A program made the translations under genes and the position numbers. Under the pieces are notes generated by a model. That model searched no databases, had not been told where the DNA came from, and saw nothing but the letters and a program-made list of their open reading frames with translations. Source: Acidimicrobiia bacterium (GTDB taxonomy: Bacteria > Actinomycetota > Acidimicrobiia > Spongiisociales > SHLN01). Taken from it: DNA of 39,543 bases. Location: assembly GCA_029862065.1 (NCBI GenBank), contig JAOTYB010000004.1:1-39543 (forward strand), in the 5' to 3' direction. Shown here piece after piece: positions 1-8,358 of this stretch (its first letter is position 1; each line of letters opens with the position of its first letter).

Positions 1-2
1 AC

Positions 3-377
3 GATGGCGGTGAAGGCGACGACGTCTCCATGATCGAGGCAGATCGGGAGGTTCTGATCTTCATGGACGAGTTCGAGTTTGACCCCGATAGCATCCAGGT
101 GGAACGAGGCGAGACCGTCCGTTTCACAGTCATCAATGCCGGCGAACTACCGCACGAGTTTCGGTTTACGACCGAACACGCGGCTCTCGAGCACGTGGCC
201 CTTGATGATCCAGGGCATCACCCCGATGCAGGCGATCTCGTCCTTGCGCTCGATCCGGGTGCCGCCGGGATGCTGGTTGTGGCATTCGACGACGATGCCG
301 CCTTTGACACACTCGCCTGTTTTCTCGACGATCACTACCAACAGGGACTTTCGGCGCCACTCATGATCACGCCGTGA
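3..377 (+). CDS. Cupredoxin-like protein, 5' truncated by the window edge
   Basis: Frame is open from base 3. Beta-rich plastocyanin-like sequence (EFEFDPDSIQVERGETVRFTVINAGELPHEF) with possible type-1 Cu ligands: H in PHEF, then C..H..M in ACFLDDHYQQGLSAPLM. Confidence 0.75.
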   Translation, partial: DGGEGDDVSMIEADREVLIFMDEFEFDPDSIQVERGETVRFTVINAGELPHEFRFTTEHAALEHVALDDPGHHPDAGDLVLALDPGAAGMLVVAFDDDAAFDTLACFLDDHYQQGLSAPLMITP

Positions 378-452
378 GTAGGCCCGTGCGGCGCTCAACA
401 AACCCCAATCGCGGCTCCCTCGTGCTTGGTCGGTGAAGCCGCTTCCTTGCAG

Positions 453-472
453 CTAGGGCCGTTGGGCCCTAG
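453..472. promoter_or_regulatory. Perfect palindrome CTAGGGCC-GTTG-GGCCCTAG upstream of the small Cys-rich ORF
   Basis: 8-bp perfect arms with a 4-nt centre in intergenic DNA, 54 bp upstream of the ATG at 527. Confidence 0.4.
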
Positions 473-526
473 GAGCATCCCAATGAGGAACTGGACAATG
501 GTGGTGTCGCGAAACAAAGAGGTCAC

Positions 527-820
527 ATGGCCGCAGCCACTCTCCCACCGGCAGTTAGTGCCTTTCGCCCACGGTGTCCGGGATGCTCACCGGGGCAGAT
601 GGGTGTGGAGGGTTACCGGCCGTGCAGCTTCTACGACTGCCCCGGCCTGCCCGAGGAGCTCGAAGTCACATGCAACATCTGTATGTTTGATTTCGCCGCC
701 GGGGATGGGCAGCCACGGTGTGACCACGCAACCTGTGAGACCGCCCTCCGACTCACAAAGAACGTTCCTACTTACCGGGCATGGGTCGAGCTCATGCGGG
801 CCGAGGCGGCGGCCGGCTGA
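527..820 (+). CDS. Small cysteine-rich, probable zinc-binding hypothetical protein
   Basis: 97 aa with CPGC, CSFYDC, CNIC and CDHATC cysteine pairs. AGAGG-like RBS just before the ATG. Confidence 0.6.
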   Translation: MAAATLPPAVSAFRPRCPGCSPGQMGVEGYRPCSFYDCPGLPEELEVTCNICMFDFAAGDGQPRCDHATCETALRLTKNVPTYRAWVELMRAEAAAG

Positions 821-829
821 CCCCCGCGT

Positions 830-1678
830 TCACAGCTGTCGGCGGGCCTCCCTCGCCATCCCGATGAGGTCGATGTTTTCGCCGGCCAGGCGACGCTCGG
901 CCCAGGCCGCCGGACGGACAGTGCGGGCGCGATCGGGAAGAATCGGTCGGACTCGGCGCAGAAAGGCGAGGTTGGCTTCCAGGAAGCGCTGGCGCTTGGT
1001 GTCCCAGGATATGTTGTACATCTCTCGCAACTCGGGCGGCAGCGTGCCCCGGGCCGCAAAGGCGATGAAGTACCAGACCGGTTTGATTGTTCGCGGCACC
1101 GGACCGCCAGACATGAGCTGGAACACCTCGAGGGCCACGTCGGTCAGCATCAGGTCCGTGCCCTTCACCACACCGTCGATGTAGTCGCGCAGCTCTGGGA
1201 AGGTCGGTGGTACGTGCTCTCGGGGGAGCCAGATCAGTTCCGCTGAGATGAGATTCTGCTGGTGGTACTCCTCGCGCTCGGCCGCCGTGAGCGGGCGGAC
1301 CGTCTTCTCGTAGAAGAAGAGGGTGCTTTCCTCGAGCGTGGCGTGAACCCACAACAAGAGGTCGAGGTCGAGCGCGTCGTAGCGAAGACCGGTAACGGGG
1401 TCGGTGCCATTGATGGTCTCGTGCAGCTTGTTGATTCGATCGGCCGTTTGCTCGGCCTCTTGCTTGGATCCGAATGCCAGGATCAATTGGAGCTGAACCG
1501 TACGAATGAGCCGCTTCCACGGGTCGCGGGCATAGAAGCTGGTCTGCCGTGCTCCGGCCGAGACCAGCGGGTGCGCCGCTTGCATGAGCAGGGCTCGGGC
1601 GCCGCCGAACAGGGAGAACATCTCCTGGTTGACTTGCCAGAACATGGTGTCTGGCCCGAAGTAGCCCTCGTCGCTCAT
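830..1678 (-). CDS. Oxygenase MpaB / rubber-oxygenase-like (DUF2236) family protein
   Basis: MFSLFGGARALLMQAAHPLVSAGARQTSFYARDPWKRLIRTVQ resembles the DUF2236 N-terminal region. Confidence 0.85.
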   Translation of the reverse strand: MSDEGYFGPDTMFWQVNQEMFSLFGGARALLMQAAHPLVSAGARQTSFYARDPWKRLIRTVQLQLILAFGSKQEAEQTADRINKLHETINGTDPVTGLRYDALDLDLLLWVHATLEESTLFFYEKTVRPLTAAEREEYHQQNLISAELIWLPREHVPPTFPELRDYIDGVVKGTDLMLTDVALEVFQLMSGGPVPRTIKPVWYFIAFAARGTLPPELREMYNISWDTKRQRFLEANLAFLRRVRPILPDRARTVRPAAWAERRLAGENIDLIGMAREARRQL

Positions 1679-1787
1679 GCCGAGACGTTATACGAAGCGG
1701 GCGGGTGGGATAGACGGTTTGCCACGGACCTCAACCGTCCCCCCGAACGGCCGTATGAGGATCAAACTGTCAGGGAACGCCGTTCCC

Positions 1788-4331
1788 TTACTCATAGGCA
1801 ATGGCATCCAACACGTTGAGCTTGGCAGCCTTGCGGGCCGGGAAGCCGGCCGCCAGCACGCCCAGCAACCCCGATAGGAGGAAGACGAAGATCAACGTCC
1901 CCGTCGGCAAGGCGAAGTCGGTGATCCCGATGTCGCCGGTGGCCTGGACCACCAGCCAGCCGAACACCAGACCGACGCCGATTCCCAACACGGCTCCGAA
2001 GATGGACACGATGAGTGCCTCAAAGCGGATCATGCTCCGCACCTGGCGCCGGGTCATGCCCACCGCCCGCAACAGCCCTATTTCACGGGTGCGTTCGAAC
2101 ACCGACAAGGCCAGCGTGTTGGTGATGCCCAGCAGGGCGATGATGAGGGCCAGGGCCAGCATGGCCGTGACGATGGCCAGCAACTGATCGATGTTCGCCT
2201 CGGTCTCGGCCCGGAAACCGGCTTGGTCGAGGACCTGGATGTTCGGATAGGTCGTCTCGATCCCATCCAGGGCTGCCCGGCCGGTCGCTACGTCTACCCC
2301 ATCTGCGAGGTTGGCCATCGAGAACACCTCGAGATCGGCGGTGAAGTTCCGGTCGAACTCAATGGTTGAGAACACGTAGGAGCCGACGAACGTCTCTTCG
2401 GCCTCATAGATGGCAGTCACCTCGATGTCCTGGAATCCCGACTTGGCGAATTCGAGCGGGAGGATCTGGCCGAGAACATATCCCTTCTCCAGTGCCTCGT
2501 CCGTGTGGATCGCCACGCCGCCGGCCGCCAGCGACGAAGCGTCTCCACCCAGGAAGTCGAAGTTGGTGGTCTGGATCGCCTTCTCGATCTCCACTCCGGT
2601 GGCGAATTTGTTTGAGCCATCCAGCCGGAACTCGGCCTGGCGCACTCCCGCGGCGACGGCGATCTCCGGCAGGGCCTCTATGTCACGGGTCACCTGCGGG
2701 CTGAACGGCTGGAAGCTGCCGCCGGCCGGGGACACGACGAAGTCGGCCGAGAAGGCGTCGTCGATGGTGTTGCCGATCGAGACCTTGGTGGACTCGCCGA
2801 GGATCAGGAACAGGGTCACCAGGGCCAGTCCGATCATCAAGGCGCCGGCTGTAGCGGCGGTCCGCACCGGCCGCCGGGCCGCGTTCTCACGTCCCAGCTT
2901 GCCGGTCATGCCGAACATCCGCCGGGCTGGGAAGCCAATGATGTGGGCCATCCGCTCGGCGACGAACGGGCTGAGAACCGCCACGCCCAGGAACATGATT
3001 AGGGCGCCTACGCCGATGAAGGCCAGCTCGTTCCAGATATTGCTGAACAGCCCAAGCAGGATGAAAAGCAAGCCGAGCCCGGTCACTACTCCGCCGCCGA
3101 TGAGGCGCCGGGCGCCGAGATCGTCGGTTTGTTCGACATCTCGCATGGCGGCTACCGGAGGAACCTTCGATGCGGTCCAGGCGGGAAGCAGCGCCGAGAG
3201 GGTTGTGACGATGACTCCGACGCCCATGCCGACGATGAAGGTCCGTGGCTTGAAGACGAGCCCGGTGGCGGGCAGCTCGATACCCAATGCGGCCAGCAGC
3301 CCCTTGAGCCCGAGGGCGAACCCGGCGCCGGCGGCGATGCCGATGATGGAGGCAATGATGGCCACCACCAGGGTCTCGAGAAGGATCATCCAGGTGACCT
3401 GCGCCCCGGTGGCGCCCACGGCACGCAGGAGAGCCAGCTCTCGCGTTCGCTGAGCCACGATGATCGAGAACGTGTTGGCGATGATGAAGGCGCCGACGAA
3501 CACGGCGACGCCTGCGAACACCAGCAGGATGATGTTGAACACATCGAGGAAGCCTTGATTGACGTCTTCGTTCTGTTCGGCAATGAGGTCGGCTTGTCCG
3601 ATGGCCTCGAAGCCGGAGGGGATAGTGGCGTTGATGGCCGCCAAGAGATCAGCCTGGCTCACCCCCGGTGCGGCGGCGGCTTCGATACTGTCGAACTGGC
3701 CCTCGGCGTCCAGGACCTGTTGGGCGGTAGCCGTATCAAAGGCGGCAACGGTGGCACCCAGCAGGCTGTCTACCTGATCAAACCCGAAGATTCCGACGAT
3801 GCGGAAGGTCTGCCGGGGGCCGACAAACAGGATGTCGACGGCCTCTCCGAGGCGGAAGTCGTTGTTTTCAGCCGTGCCGGCGTCAATGGCCACTTCCCCC
3901 GGACCGGCGGGGCCGGTGCCTTCCCGGAGTGTGGCGATGTTGAGCTCGGTGTCCGACCAGTTGACTCCGATAGACGGCGCGCCTCCGGTGGTGACGGCGT
4001 CCCCGTCTCGGTCGATGAACTGGGCGTAGCCGGCCAGGGAGCCCTGGGCCACCCCAACTTCCGGAATGGCACTCACGGTTTCCAGCAATGACTCGGGCAC
4101 GCGGTCGCGTCCGCCACCCGCCTGCTGGTTTGAAGTGAAGGAAGCTTCGGCTCGGACCGTCACATCGATGCCCTCGTTGAGGGTGCCGAACAAATCGTCG
4201 AAAGCCCCGCGCATCGTGTCGGTAAGGATGAACGTTCCCGACACGAACGAGATCCCGACGACGATGGCCAGAGCGGTTAGAAACAGACGGAGCTTGTGGC
4301 CGGAAAGCCCCTTGAGTGCAGTCTTGAACAC
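1788..4331 (-). CDS. ABC transporter permease, FtsX/MacB-like, two FtsX domains
   Basis: 847 aa. N-terminal TM then extracytoplasmic domain, repeated FtsX signatures (QRTRELALLRAVGATGAQV and ERTREIGLLRAVGMTRRQV). GTG start abuts the upstream ATPase stop. Confidence 0.93.
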   Translation of the reverse strand: MFKTALKGLSGHKLRLFLTALAIVVGISFVSGTFILTDTMRGAFDDLFGTLNEGIDVTVRAEASFTSNQQAGGGRDRVPESLLETVSAIPEVGVAQGSLAGYAQFIDRDGDAVTTGGAPSIGVNWSDTELNIATLREGTGPAGPGEVAIDAGTAENNDFRLGEAVDILFVGPRQTFRIVGIFGFDQVDSLLGATVAAFDTATAQQVLDAEGQFDSIEAAAAPGVSQADLLAAINATIPSGFEAIGQADLIAEQNEDVNQGFLDVFNIILLVFAGVAVFVGAFIIANTFSIIVAQRTRELALLRAVGATGAQVTWMILLETLVVAIIASIIGIAAGAGFALGLKGLLAALGIELPATGLVFKPRTFIVGMGVGVIVTTLSALLPAWTASKVPPVAAMRDVEQTDDLGARRLIGGGVVTGLGLLFILLGLFSNIWNELAFIGVGALIMFLGVAVLSPFVAERMAHIIGFPARRMFGMTGKLGRENAARRPVRTAATAGALMIGLALVTLFLILGESTKVSIGNTIDDAFSADFVVSPAGGSFQPFSPQVTRDIEALPEIAVAAGVRQAEFRLDGSNKFATGVEIEKAIQTTNFDFLGGDASSLAAGGVAIHTDEALEKGYVLGQILPLEFAKSGFQDIEVTAIYEAEETFVGSYVFSTIEFDRNFTADLEVFSMANLADGVDVATGRAALDGIETTYPNIQVLDQAGFRAETEANIDQLLAIVTAMLALALIIALLGITNTLALSVFERTREIGLLRAVGMTRRQVRSMIRFEALIVSIFGAVLGIGVGLVFGWLVVQATGDIGITDFALPTGTLIFVFLLSGLLGVLAAGFPARKAAKLNVLDAIAYE

Positions 4332-5081
4332 TTAGGCCTCCAGGGTCTTGAGGCGGTCGAGCACCCGCTCGGAGGTGGGGTTGTCCATCGAGTCGACGGT
4401 CTGTCCGTCGGCCAGGAAGATCACCTTGTCGGCGTAGGCGGCGTCGAGCGGATTGTGGGTGACCATCACGATGGTTTGCCCAAGGTCGTCCACCGCCCTG
4501 CGCATGAACCCGAGCAGCTCGGCACCTGACTGCGAGTCGAGGTTGCCTGATGGCTCGTCGGCGAACACGATCTCCGGCCGCGAGACGAGGGCTCGGGCGG
4601 CCGCCACTCGTTGCTGCTGGCCTCCCGAAAGCTCGGATGGCCGATGCTTGAGCCGATCGGACAGGCCGACCGCCCCGACAACCTGGTCGTGCCACTCCGG
4701 GTCGGGCTTCTTGCCGGCAATGCTGAGCGGCAGGGCGATGTTCTCCTCGGCATTGAGGGTGGGGATGAGGTTGAAGGCCTGAAAAATGAACCCGACCTTG
4801 TCACGACGCAAGAGGGTCAAGGCTTTGTCGTTGAGCGTGCCCAGGTCGGTGTCACCGATGAAGACCGCTCCGCTCGTGAGGCTGTCGAGGCCGGCGATGC
4901 AATGCAGCAGGGTTGATTTACCCGAACCGGACGGTCCCATGATGGCGGTGAATTGGCCGCGGTCGAAGTTGACGGTGATGCCGGCCAGTGCCTGAACCTG
5001 GGCGTCTCCTTCGCCGTAAGTCTTGACCGCATCTACCGCCCGGGCGGCTACACGGGTCGTGGCATTGGTCGATGCAGTCAT
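4332..5081 (-). CDS. ABC transporter ATP-binding protein (LolD/MacB-like)
   Basis: Walker A GPSGSGKST, signature LSGGQQQRVAAARAL, Walker B VFADEPSGNLD. Start set at MTASTNATTRV (ATG 5079-5081); the longer ORF upstream is unlikely to be coding. Confidence 0.93.
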   Translation of the reverse strand: MTASTNATTRVAARAVDAVKTYGEGDAQVQALAGITVNFDRGQFTAIMGPSGSGKSTLLHCIAGLDSLTSGAVFIGDTDLGTLNDKALTLLRRDKVGFIFQAFNLIPTLNAEENIALPLSIAGKKPDPEWHDQVVGAVGLSDRLKHRPSELSGGQQQRVAAARALVSRPEIVFADEPSGNLDSQSGAELLGFMRRAVDDLGQTIVMVTHNPLDAAYADKVIFLADGQTVDSMDNPTSERVLDRLKTLEA

Positions 5082-5216
5082 AGCAAGGTCCCTCCGAGTG
5101 GCTTGTTTTGTCCCCCAGCAATGACCACAAACGCTAACGCGATCACCGATCGATTCGATAGTTGTTTCCTGGCCGGGCACCTCAAGAAAACCCCCTGTGG
5201 CGCCGATGCTTGGCCT

Positions 5217-5879
5217 GTGACAGACCGTTTCGATTTCGACCATCCCGCCCCGAGCATCGAAGGTATTCGGGCGCGTCTGGCTGCAACTCCCGACCTGGAT
5301 GAGCGGGGTGCTCGCCGTCCGTCGGCCATCTCCGTGCTCCTCAGTCTGCTCGAGCAGCGCGACCGACGGGCCGCCGAACACGCCTTTCGGGTGGCCGAAC
5401 TAGCCTCCAGCCTCGGTATCCGAGTGGGCCTGGCTCCCGTGCAGGTGGCCCGGCTCCGGTTGTCGGCTTTGTTGCACGATGTTGGCAAGCTGAGCGTTCC
5501 CGATGAGGTGCTCGACAAGCCGGGCCCTCTCACCGATGAGGAATGGGATCGGGTGCGCAACCATCCCGAGTACGCCTTCCAAATGATTGCCTCGTCCGTT
5601 CACCCGGAGGTGGCCGAGACGGTCCTCAAGCATTGCGAACGGATCGACGGCAAGGGCTACCCCAACGGAGATATCGGCGAAGAGATCCCCATTCAGTCAC
5701 GCATCCTGCTGGTAGCCGATGCTTACGACGCCATGCTCAGTCCCCGCCCCTATCGGCTGCCCATGGCGGTGGATGAGGCGTTGGCCATCATTTCTAAAGG
5801 AGCAGGCACCCAGTTCGACGCCGAAGTCGTCGCCGCCCTCGCCACGGTCGTCAGCGAACAAGGCTGGGACGCGGCTTGA
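5217..5879 (+). CDS. HD-GYP domain protein (putative cyclic-di-GMP phosphodiesterase)
   Basis: HDVGK, HPEYA, HCERIDGKGYPNG and ILLVADAYDAM motifs of the HD-GYP family. GTG start proposed. Confidence 0.88.
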   Translation: MTDRFDFDHPAPSIEGIRARLAATPDLDERGARRPSAISVLLSLLEQRDRRAAEHAFRVAELASSLGIRVGLAPVQVARLRLSALLHDVGKLSVPDEVLDKPGPLTDEEWDRVRNHPEYAFQMIASSVHPEVAETVLKHCERIDGKGYPNGDIGEEIPIQSRILLVADAYDAMLSPRPYRLPMAVDEALAIISKGAGTQFDAEVVAALATVVSEQGWDAA

Positions 5880-5906
5880 TTGAAACCCTCCGGGTTTCAA
5901 TCAAGC
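5874..5906 (+). terminator. Perfect 15-bp stem hairpin overlapping the HD-GYP stop codon
   Basis: GCTTGATTGAAACCC-TCC-GGGTTTCAATCAAGC. No obvious U-tract, so terminator function is inferred. Confidence 0.6.
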
Positions 5907-5920
5907 GATGTATTCACTCG

Positions 5921-5966
5921 ATTTCTCGGCCGCGTAGGGGCTGAGTCCTGTTTCAGGCCGAGAAAT
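5921..5966. repeat. Second inverted repeat, 11-bp perfect arms
   Basis: ATTTCTCGGCC (5921-5931) and GGCCGAGAAAT (5956-5966), 24-nt loop. Confidence 0.6.
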
Positions 5967-6052
5967 ACGATTGCTCCCGCCAGGTGGCTGGCTGATCGAC
6001 GGCCGGCGCCGCCGGCGCCAGGCCCAGTGCAACCCCGCTAACTTCTTGCTAG

Positions 6053-6080
6053 GTCTTGCGTCCTGCGTCCTGCGTCCTGC
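6053..6080 (+). repeat. Heptamer tandem repeat island (GTCTTGC-GTCCTGC-GTCCTGC-GTCCTGC)
   Basis: Four consecutive 7-nt units, same unit as the large arrays at 11561-11730. Confidence 0.85.
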
Positions 6081-6114
6081 CGCCTATTTCATGTGCCGCC
6101 ACTACCGTTCCCGT

Positions 6115-6516
6115 ATGCCAGACAAGTCCGACAGTTCCCCCGAGCGGGAAGCTGCTCGCGGGCCCGGCAAGGTGTTGTTCCTTTCCCTCGGCCTGGGCGC
6201 CCTGTGGATCTTCCTGGCTTTCAACAGTCCGGAGACCACGTTTCACCTAGGTCCGCCTCTGGTAGCGGCCGCCGTGGCCATGAGTCACCGCAGCACGGGT
6301 TCCGGTCCGTTGTCCAACCCGGCCGCCGCGGGAGCGGCAGTGTCGGGGCTCACCAATGCGCTGGTGGCGACTGCCGTCTTGGCCTTCAACGACAAATTGG
6401 AGGGCGGCTCATTGTTGCCGTTCGGCGACGCCACAGTCGAGGCGCTCGTCTTTGCCGTGGGGGGTGCGGTGGTCGGTTTCGTGATCGGCATCTGGGGCCG
6501 GGGATCGGCTGAGTAA
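6115..6516 (+). CDS. Hypothetical membrane protein
   Basis: Several hydrophobic segments (VLFLSLGLGALWIFLAF, GAAVSGLTNALVATAVLAF, ALVFAVGGAVVGFVIGIWG). Internal ATG at 6115 preferred. Confidence 0.65.
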   Translation: MPDKSDSSPEREAARGPGKVLFLSLGLGALWIFLAFNSPETTFHLGPPLVAAAVAMSHRSTGSGPLSNPAAAGAAVSGLTNALVATAVLAFNDKLEGGSLLPFGDATVEALVFAVGGAVVGFVIGIWGRGSAE

Positions 6517-6518
6517 TC

Positions 6519-7190
6519 ATGTGCGGCCGTTTTGTTCAGAGCGCCTCTGCCGACGACTACGCCCGCTACTTCGGGGCAGATGCCGTCCAAACCGAAGGCT
6601 TGAAGGCCAACTACAACGTGGCCCCCACCGACCCGGTCTATGCCGTGGCCGAGCACAAAGACAAGCGGCTGGTCGGCACATTTCGCTGGGGCCTGGTGCC
6701 CCATTGGTCCAAGGACCGCAAATCGGCCGCCCGGTTCATCAACGCTCGTTCCGAGACCCTGGTCGAGAAGCCAGCTTTCCGGGACGCCTTCAAGAGCCAC
6801 CGGTGCCTGATCCCGGCCGACGGGTTCTATGAGTGGACCCGTCGAGGCGACCTCAAGATCCCCCATTTCATCCACATCGGCAGCCATGCCCCTATGGCTC
6901 TCGCTGGGGTGTGGGCATCGTGGAAGGATCCGGCCACCGACGAGTGGTTGCGCACCTGTTCGATCATCACGACTCAGCCGAACGAGTTCATGCTCCCGAT
7001 CCATGACCGGATGCCGGCCCTGCTGCCCGAGGCGACCTGGGATGCCTGGCTCGATCGAGACAACAACGACGTGGAACAGCTCCGCGGGTTTCTCGTCCCG
7101 CCGCCCGAAACGCTCCTGGAAACCTATGAGGTCTCAACCGAAGTCAACAGCGTCCGTAACAATCGGCCGGAGTTGCTGCTGCCCGCTTGA
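6519..7190 (+). CDS. yedK: SOS response-associated peptidase (YedK/HMCES family)
   Basis: Begins MCGRF (catalytic Cys2). NYNVAPT, RWGLVPHW, INARSET and GFYEW motifs. Confidence 0.95.
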   Translation: MCGRFVQSASADDYARYFGADAVQTEGLKANYNVAPTDPVYAVAEHKDKRLVGTFRWGLVPHWSKDRKSAARFINARSETLVEKPAFRDAFKSHRCLIPADGFYEWTRRGDLKIPHFIHIGSHAPMALAGVWASWKDPATDEWLRTCSIITTQPNEFMLPIHDRMPALLPEATWDAWLDRDNNDVEQLRGFLVPPPETLLETYEVSTEVNSVRNNRPELLLPA

Positions 7191-7194
7191 AAAT

Positions 7195-7265
7195 GTGAGA
7201 CCGCCGGGCTCACTCCGAGGGGGGAAGAAGAACCGGCGGCCTCACCCGTCGCGGTTGGGCGACGG
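7195..7265 (+). other. Two consecutive intergenic hairpins; possible terminator or structured RNA
   Basis: GTGAGACCGCCGG (7195-7207) pairs with CCGGCGGCCTCAC (7233-7245) with one mismatch or G-U. CCGTCGC (7246-7252) pairs with GCGACGG (7259-7265). Confidence 0.45.
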
Positions 7266-7407
7266 TTGCGCTGCAGTGGTTACTGCGCACAATCAGCCAA
7301 CCACTCACCGGTCGGTCCCGTTGCCGTAGCGATGACGGTTCGCGGAACCCTCGAAAGGGCTAGTTACCCTTTGGAGCCGTGGGTGCTCGTCGGACAACTG
7401 TCTTTTC

Positions 7408-8343
7408 ATGCTGATTGCTTTGACCTTCACTATTGGTGGCCTGGTGGTGTTGCCGCTGGCTGCGGACCGCTTCGTCGTCTCGGCTGGGCGGATCAGCCGG
7501 GCCCTCGGCCTATCACCAATCCTGGTGGGGGCTCTGCTGGTTGGTTTTGGTACCTCCCTCCCGGAGGGTGTTGTGTCGGGTTGGGCGGCCGCCAAAGGAA
7601 ACCTCGACTTTGCAGTCGGCAACGTCGTCGGCTCAAACGTGGCCAACCTGGCGTTGGTGCTGGGAGTCGCCGCCTTGATTCGGCCGATTGCCGCCAGCCG
7701 CAGCTTGATCCTTCGGGAGGGTTCCCTCGTATTGCTGGTCACTGTCGTCTACGCCGGCTTCCACTTCGACCGCCAGGTGGCTCGGTGGGAGGGCCTGATA
7801 CTGCTCGCCCTGCTGCTGGTGGCGGTCTCCTTGCTCATCCGCTGGTCGCTCACAGATGTCCTGGAAGTCGTCCAGGAACTCGAAAGCGGTGTCCGACTGA
7901 GGTGGGAGTGGGTCATCGGGCTCGGCACGATGATCCTGACAGTGGCCGCGGCCACCTCCCTGGTGGAGGGAGCCGAGCGCTTGGCCGACGAGCTCGGCAT
8001 CCAGTCGGCCTTCATTGCCGCCACCCTGGTGGCCGTCGGCACCAGCCTTCCCGAGTTGGCGACTGCGGCGGCGGCAGTGCGTCGCCATCAGAGCGACCTG
8101 GCCCTCGGCAATGTGCTCGGGTCGAACCTGTTCAACCTGCTGGCAGTCGGCGGCATCGCCTCCACCATCGCCCCCGGACCACTCGACGGCGGGTTCATCC
8201 CGCTTCTCTGGGTGCTGTTGGTGCTCACGTTGTTTGTTGGGTTGCTGGCTGCCAACGGCAATCGGTTGCTGCGATGGGAGGGCATGGTGCTCCTCGTCTT
8301 CTTCGCCGTCTTTGTGTGGCTGGCCGGCGCCAACCTCGCCTGA
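7408..8343 (+). CDS. Sodium/calcium antiporter (CaCA family, YrbG-like)
   Basis: Two repeats with GTSLPE and GNVVGSN / GNVLGSN alpha-repeat signatures; polytopic. Confidence 0.92.
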   Translation: MLIALTFTIGGLVVLPLAADRFVVSAGRISRALGLSPILVGALLVGFGTSLPEGVVSGWAAAKGNLDFAVGNVVGSNVANLALVLGVAALIRPIAASRSLILREGSLVLLVTVVYAGFHFDRQVARWEGLILLALLLVAVSLLIRWSLTDVLEVVQELESGVRLRWEWVIGLGTMILTVAAATSLVEGAERLADELGIQSAFIAATLVAVGTSLPELATAAAAVRRHQSDLALGNVLGSNLFNLLAVGGIASTIAPGPLDGGFIPLLWVLLVLTLFVGLLAANGNRLLRWEGMVLLVFFAVFVWLAGANLA

Positions 8344-8358
8344 ACTACTCTGCCCGCC

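Noticed and set aside
2410-3453. 347-aa plus-strand ORF
   Set aside because: Antisense to the FtsX-like permease; low-complexity Pro/Ser/Ala/Arg composition of a shadow frame.
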